A DNA stretch of 16,655 nt, taken from positions 1 through 16,655 of the forward strand of contig CAMBRH010000035.1 in the NCBI GenBank assembly GCA_945870115.1. Direction: 5' to 3'. The stretch comes from Chitinophaga pinensis. Lineage in GTDB: Bacteria; Bacteroidota; Bacteroidia; Flavobacteriales_D; Crocinitomicaceae. This document shows, in pieces, positions 14,601 through 16,655 of this stretch (its first letter is position 1; the number at the start of each line of letters is the position of its first letter). The notes below the pieces were generated by a model, which was not told the DNA's origin, searched no databases, and saw only the letters and a list, made by a program, of their open reading frames with translations. The position numbers and the translations under genes were made by a program.

Positions 14601-16655
14601 TGTCGTTCCGCCAGTAGGCATAATAGCAATGATATTTGTTGAACTAACATACTCAACTGAAGTTGCCATAACACCATTAAAATAAACGTCAGATGAAGCG
14701 GTAAAACCGGTTCCTATAATAGACACATAGGTTCCAATTGGTCCGCTTGTTGGTGCAAACGAAGTTAATGAATGTGTTGGTACACAAGCATTGATTATGT
14801 TTAAGGTATAATCTTCGACCTCACCATAAGTACTCGTACCGCAAGGTGTTGCGTTTGGACCTAAACTGCTGTCATATAAACGAATTCTCATTTTAGTATT
14901 TCCCAAATTTGCCCCTGCTGGAATTGTAATGTTTGCAGTGTATGGTGCAGAAGCTCCAACAGTAATACTAGCAAAAACTTGTTCTCCAGCATCTACGAAA
15001 TCTCCATCTTGATTGTAATCAATCCAAATGTAAACGAAGTCATTTGGATAATAACTACCATTGTAAATGGTAACTGGAAAAGTTTCAGTTCTAGTAACTG
15101 TTGTTACAATTGATGAGAAATCTGAATACAAAGCATGTGTTGTTGGTTGAGAGGTATTATTTACCATAATACCACTATTTATCGACGTAATATCTACCTC
15201 TTCTATGTATTCAAATCCTGTATTTGTTGATCCTGCAGTACAATAACCAATTGTTGGGGTACAAGTTACGGTTACCCCAGCTGACCAAATTGTTCCATTT
15301 CGTGTGAAAACTATAAAGGTATAAGTTGTACCAAGTGTTAAACCGGTAATTGCAACTGTTGTACCTGTTCCTTTATAAACACAAAACCCACTATTAAAGG
15401 CAGTTCCACTTCCAAAAGCAGCATTTGCTGTATATGCTGTTCCGTCTCCAGTTGGTGCGGTTGAAAATGCACCAGCTTTTGCAAACACTAAAACTTCACT
15501 TGAGCAAAGTAATGGCGCTGTCCAAGAAACTGTTGACCCAGTATTTTGGCAATTTGAAGTTGCTAAACCTGTTACAACAGCAGGTGGAGCGTGAACAATT
15601 GTTTGAGCAGAACTCGCATATGCAGTTCCAGAAACATTTCCAGCTGAAAAAGTTAAATTTGCAGTCGCAATTGCTGCACAAGAAATTGTATTTCCTACTG
15701 GCATACATGTTACATCAGCAGTTACAAAATAATAAACCGTTGTGCCAGCAGTAATTGTTGATGTGGAAAGAAATGCGTTAAATGTTTTTGTACCTACAGC
15801 TCCGGGTGATGTTATTGTTTTCAATAATAGGTCAGTTCCAGGATTAAATGCATTATCTACTGAAGAATACAATTTAATATTTGTCAAATTTGCTGAAGTA
15901 TAAGTTCCAGCTAAAGTTACAACTGCTGCCGTTAAATTTGAATTTGCAACACTTCCTGTAATGTTAAAAGAATAAATTAAATTACTTGTTGTATTTTGAG
16001 TAATATTTCCAGCTGCAACTGATGGATTTGAAGAACTTAAAACCAAAACAGCGACTGGCGCAGTGACACTACCATTACAAACTACATTTACAGATGTTGC
16101 ACCCGCAGAACTACAAACTATGTTTTCAGTATTGTATGTTGCGACTGGTAAACCAGATTTTAATCTCACATAAATTGCAGTAGCAGCAACTGTTCCTGCG
16201 GTATGATTTAAAGTTAAACTTGCTCCAAAACCACTGCCAGCAGATAAAGAAATTTCGTAATTTGTTGGTGCAGTTAAAGTAATATTATTTGTAAGTAGTG
16301 TACCACTGCAAGTAAATGTTTGATTTGCTGATGGTCCAGAACCTAAACCGTATGTAAAACCACTTAAAGGAGAAGGAGTTGCAACGATTGTTGGCCCCGA
16401 AATGTAACCAGTTAAAATGATATTTCTTATTCTAACTCCTTTTCCACTTGTACCGTTATTTGATATTTTAATTCTAACTTGAGAACTTACAGAGCTTAAA
16501 TTAATTGGGCCTCCAGATATATAAGCTGAACTAGTTGGAGTTGCTGAGGTTGCAATTTGTGTATACGAAGTTCCACCATTATACGAAACTTCAATTTTTG
16601 CAGGGTTATTTGTTCCAGCTCCAAAAGTTGCAACATCTAATGTTAAAATAGCTGA
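11607..16655 (-). CDS. Giant multidomain T9SS-exported surface protein (5' end outside the window)
   Basis: The frame is open to the window edge: 1682 codons are visible and no start is seen. A GTG at 16169 is internal, because upstream codons continue the same beta-sandwich repeat (TFTCSGTLLTNNITLTAPTN, then YEISLSAGSGFGASLTL). In visible numbering the order is: that repeat (about 130-200), a strand-rich region, an Fn3-like module (about 360-465), a GEVED domain (about 470-620, with D-Y-N-Q-D-G-D-F and Y-G-E-V-E-D-Y), an IPT/TIG module (about 625-705), a lamin-tail domain (about 720-850, L-F-I-S-E-V-Y...Y-I-E-L-Y-N-P-T), an Ig-like segment (about 875-970), a long beta-rich region, and a type A T9SS sorting domain (last about 75 residues, V-Y-P-N-P-S-K-G...L-T-K-G-I-Y-H-L). 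It is Ser/Thr/Asn-rich with few charges. It is likely an adhesin or cell-surface structural protein; no enzymatic motif is visible. Confidence 0.9.
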   Translation of the reverse strand, partial: SAILTLDVATFGAGTNNPAKIEVSYNGGTSYTQIATSATPTSSAYISGGPINLSSVSSQVRIKISNNGTSGKGVRIRNIILTGYISGPTIVATPSPLSGFTYGLGSGPSANQTFTCSGTLLTNNITLTAPTNYEISLSAGSGFGASLTLNHTAGTVAATAIYVRLKSGLPVATYNTENIVCSSAGATSVNVVCNGSVTAPVAVLVLSSSNPSVAAGNITQNTTSNLIYSFNITGSVANSNLTAAVVTLAGTYTSANLTNIKLYSSVDNAFNPGTDLLLKTITSPGAVGTKTFNAFLSTSTITAGTTVYYFVTADVTCMPVGNTISCAAIATANLTFSAGNVSGTAYASSAQTIVHAPPAVVTGLATSNCQNTGSTVSWTAPLLCSSEVLVFAKAGAFSTAPTGDGTAYTANAAFGSGTAFNSGFCVYKGTGTTVAITGLTLGTTYTFIVFTRNGTIWSAGVTVTCTPTIGYCTAGSTNTGFEYIEEVDITSINSGIMVNNTSQPTTHALYSDFSSIVTTVTRTETFPVTIYNGSYYPNDFVYIWIDYNQDGDFVDAGEQVFASITVGASAPYTANITIPAGANLGNTKMRIRLYDSSLGPNATPCGTSTYGEVEDYTLNIINACVPTHSLTSFAPTSGPIGTYVSIIGTGFTASSDVYFNGVMATSVEYVSSTNIIAIMPTGGTTGKIKITEGSCYVTSVTNFTLIEESGACLTSANPNFTDLFISEVYDSDAGNVAYIELYNPTNSPIDLGALGYSIKIDNRNSGDAGVTIDRTIALTGVIPANSVFLLNLGTSGNTCVKTWGFTAGGNGFNEYDYIFLYRGVTEVDEYDAPNNTGYTAIRNNTLPAPNTTYAAGSWNAVNLEDCTDLGVGPVSTFANPTTTITNLAGCSLNMTATVGEGDPTPMGDVTYKWFYNDGVSATWTQVTGVLPAGYTISGATTNNLLISQGTNSITDLNDYQFYCEVTEAATCKNVTNASQFTSSEKPIYRSIAGSNGNWTVVANWEMSNSVAGPWVAACNYPKSLNSSQAIIQIGTNIVLDIDNDIDLLTVNGTLEVSPNSQLSVYDSVPGADLIINGTFYYRANAANSLILDPTATWIFNPMANFIKTNTADILPFRDRYQGGMSSIPSTGKFIYRYNGDGNPYSGAVNFFYPDLYIENTANTGNFAFNSSLMALNGSAGFCTVKGSMFVGTTGTGTVTMYNNNINSNPMLIIGNMEVATGSTLSTDLCATCGAASATIDNGTGFELQGNLTVGGILQVLNGTTERVFRFTGSNLQQVSGAGTITLYKVTVNKPSQYVNLNRNLQARNELKMMQGHIYTHAYTMELGVSTAQLGILTYTSGYVVGIMKRWFLNTNSNDITGLYPMGWDEGGLKNRFARVYFTTAPTAGGHLTVEFIPIDMGMAGLTILAANTGGFGYDVVMTEDQGYWKIDNEATKLVDGAYTIACTGEGFTTITDLTKLTLLKRVGGTDWFCPGTHVAASGSTAMPTCTRTGVSNWSNFGFSSAVGNVLPIELISFNANCSNSNDKVDLNWITASERDNDFFIIEYSENGTNFTEILKVDAVGNSSQTTEYSQELPSPTIGYFRLKQSDFDGKTTILKTIEVNCSEDVISVYPNPSKGIVNVKSTKIEKIIVYNQLGQEVRSYGESGHGATIDLSDLTKGIYHLSISNGFEAKFVKIEIVN

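Noticed and set aside
15425..15754. Plus-strand 109-codon open frame rich in Leu and Gln inside the giant surface gene
   Set aside because: It is the antisense shadow of an Asn/Thr/Ala-rich coding region. It has no recognisable domain, promoter or ribosome site, and the opposite strand is clearly coding.
16167..16169. GTG as the start of the giant surface protein
   Set aside because: Upstream codons in the same frame continue without a stop to the window edge and encode the first half of the same beta-sandwich repeat, and no signal peptide follows the GTG.

Overview
The window looks like chromosomal DNA from a member of the Flavobacteriaceae, probably Flavobacterium or a close relative. This is inferred from several signs: AT-rich DNA, two proteins with type IX secretion (T9SS) C-terminal sorting domains, the long form of IspG, a methionine synthase split into two genes, and promoters of the Bacteroidota type (TTTG, then about 21 bp, then TAnnTTTG). 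No species can be named from the sequence alone.

Layout. At the left edge is the first 24 codons of a minus-strand gene whose N-terminus resembles a tyrosine recombinase. Three minus-strand genes follow: an S4-domain RNA-binding protein, a MmcQ/YjbR-like protein 9 bp upstream of it, and a membrane fatty acid desaturase with its own terminator. From a divergent promoter region at 2212-2352, ispG, a CBS-domain gene and nadK (TTG start) run on the plus strand. The stretch 6198-6556 is a scar: a decayed secreted-protein gene, a heptad repeat, a 13-codon relic of the 3' end of metH, and a terminator. A T9SS cargo gene with a LamG-like domain (6557-7498) lies between that relic and the intact metH. 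The minus-strand methionine unit follows: an S-box (SAM-I) riboswitch behind a clear promoter, a homocysteine methyltransferase gene, a palindromic repeat, and the large MetH subunit. The right third is one giant multidomain T9SS surface protein that runs off the right edge.

How the genes work together. The two metH genes together encode one cobalamin-dependent methionine synthase, expected to be switched off when S-adenosylmethionine is plentiful. IspG (isoprenoid precursors), NadK (NADP) and the desaturase (membrane lipids) are housekeeping functions. The two T9SS proteins are predicted to be exported to the cell surface or medium.

I found no convincing undescribed multi-gene system. The most interesting signals are evolutionary and structural. 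One is the metH tail duplication bracketing the LamG gene. The other is a set of gene-end repeats (31-nt-arm palindromes built from GAGTTAT heptads, a 127-bp fold-back, and degenerate GTCTNNN heptad arrays) that begin at or next to stop codons and in places supply the last codons of a gene.
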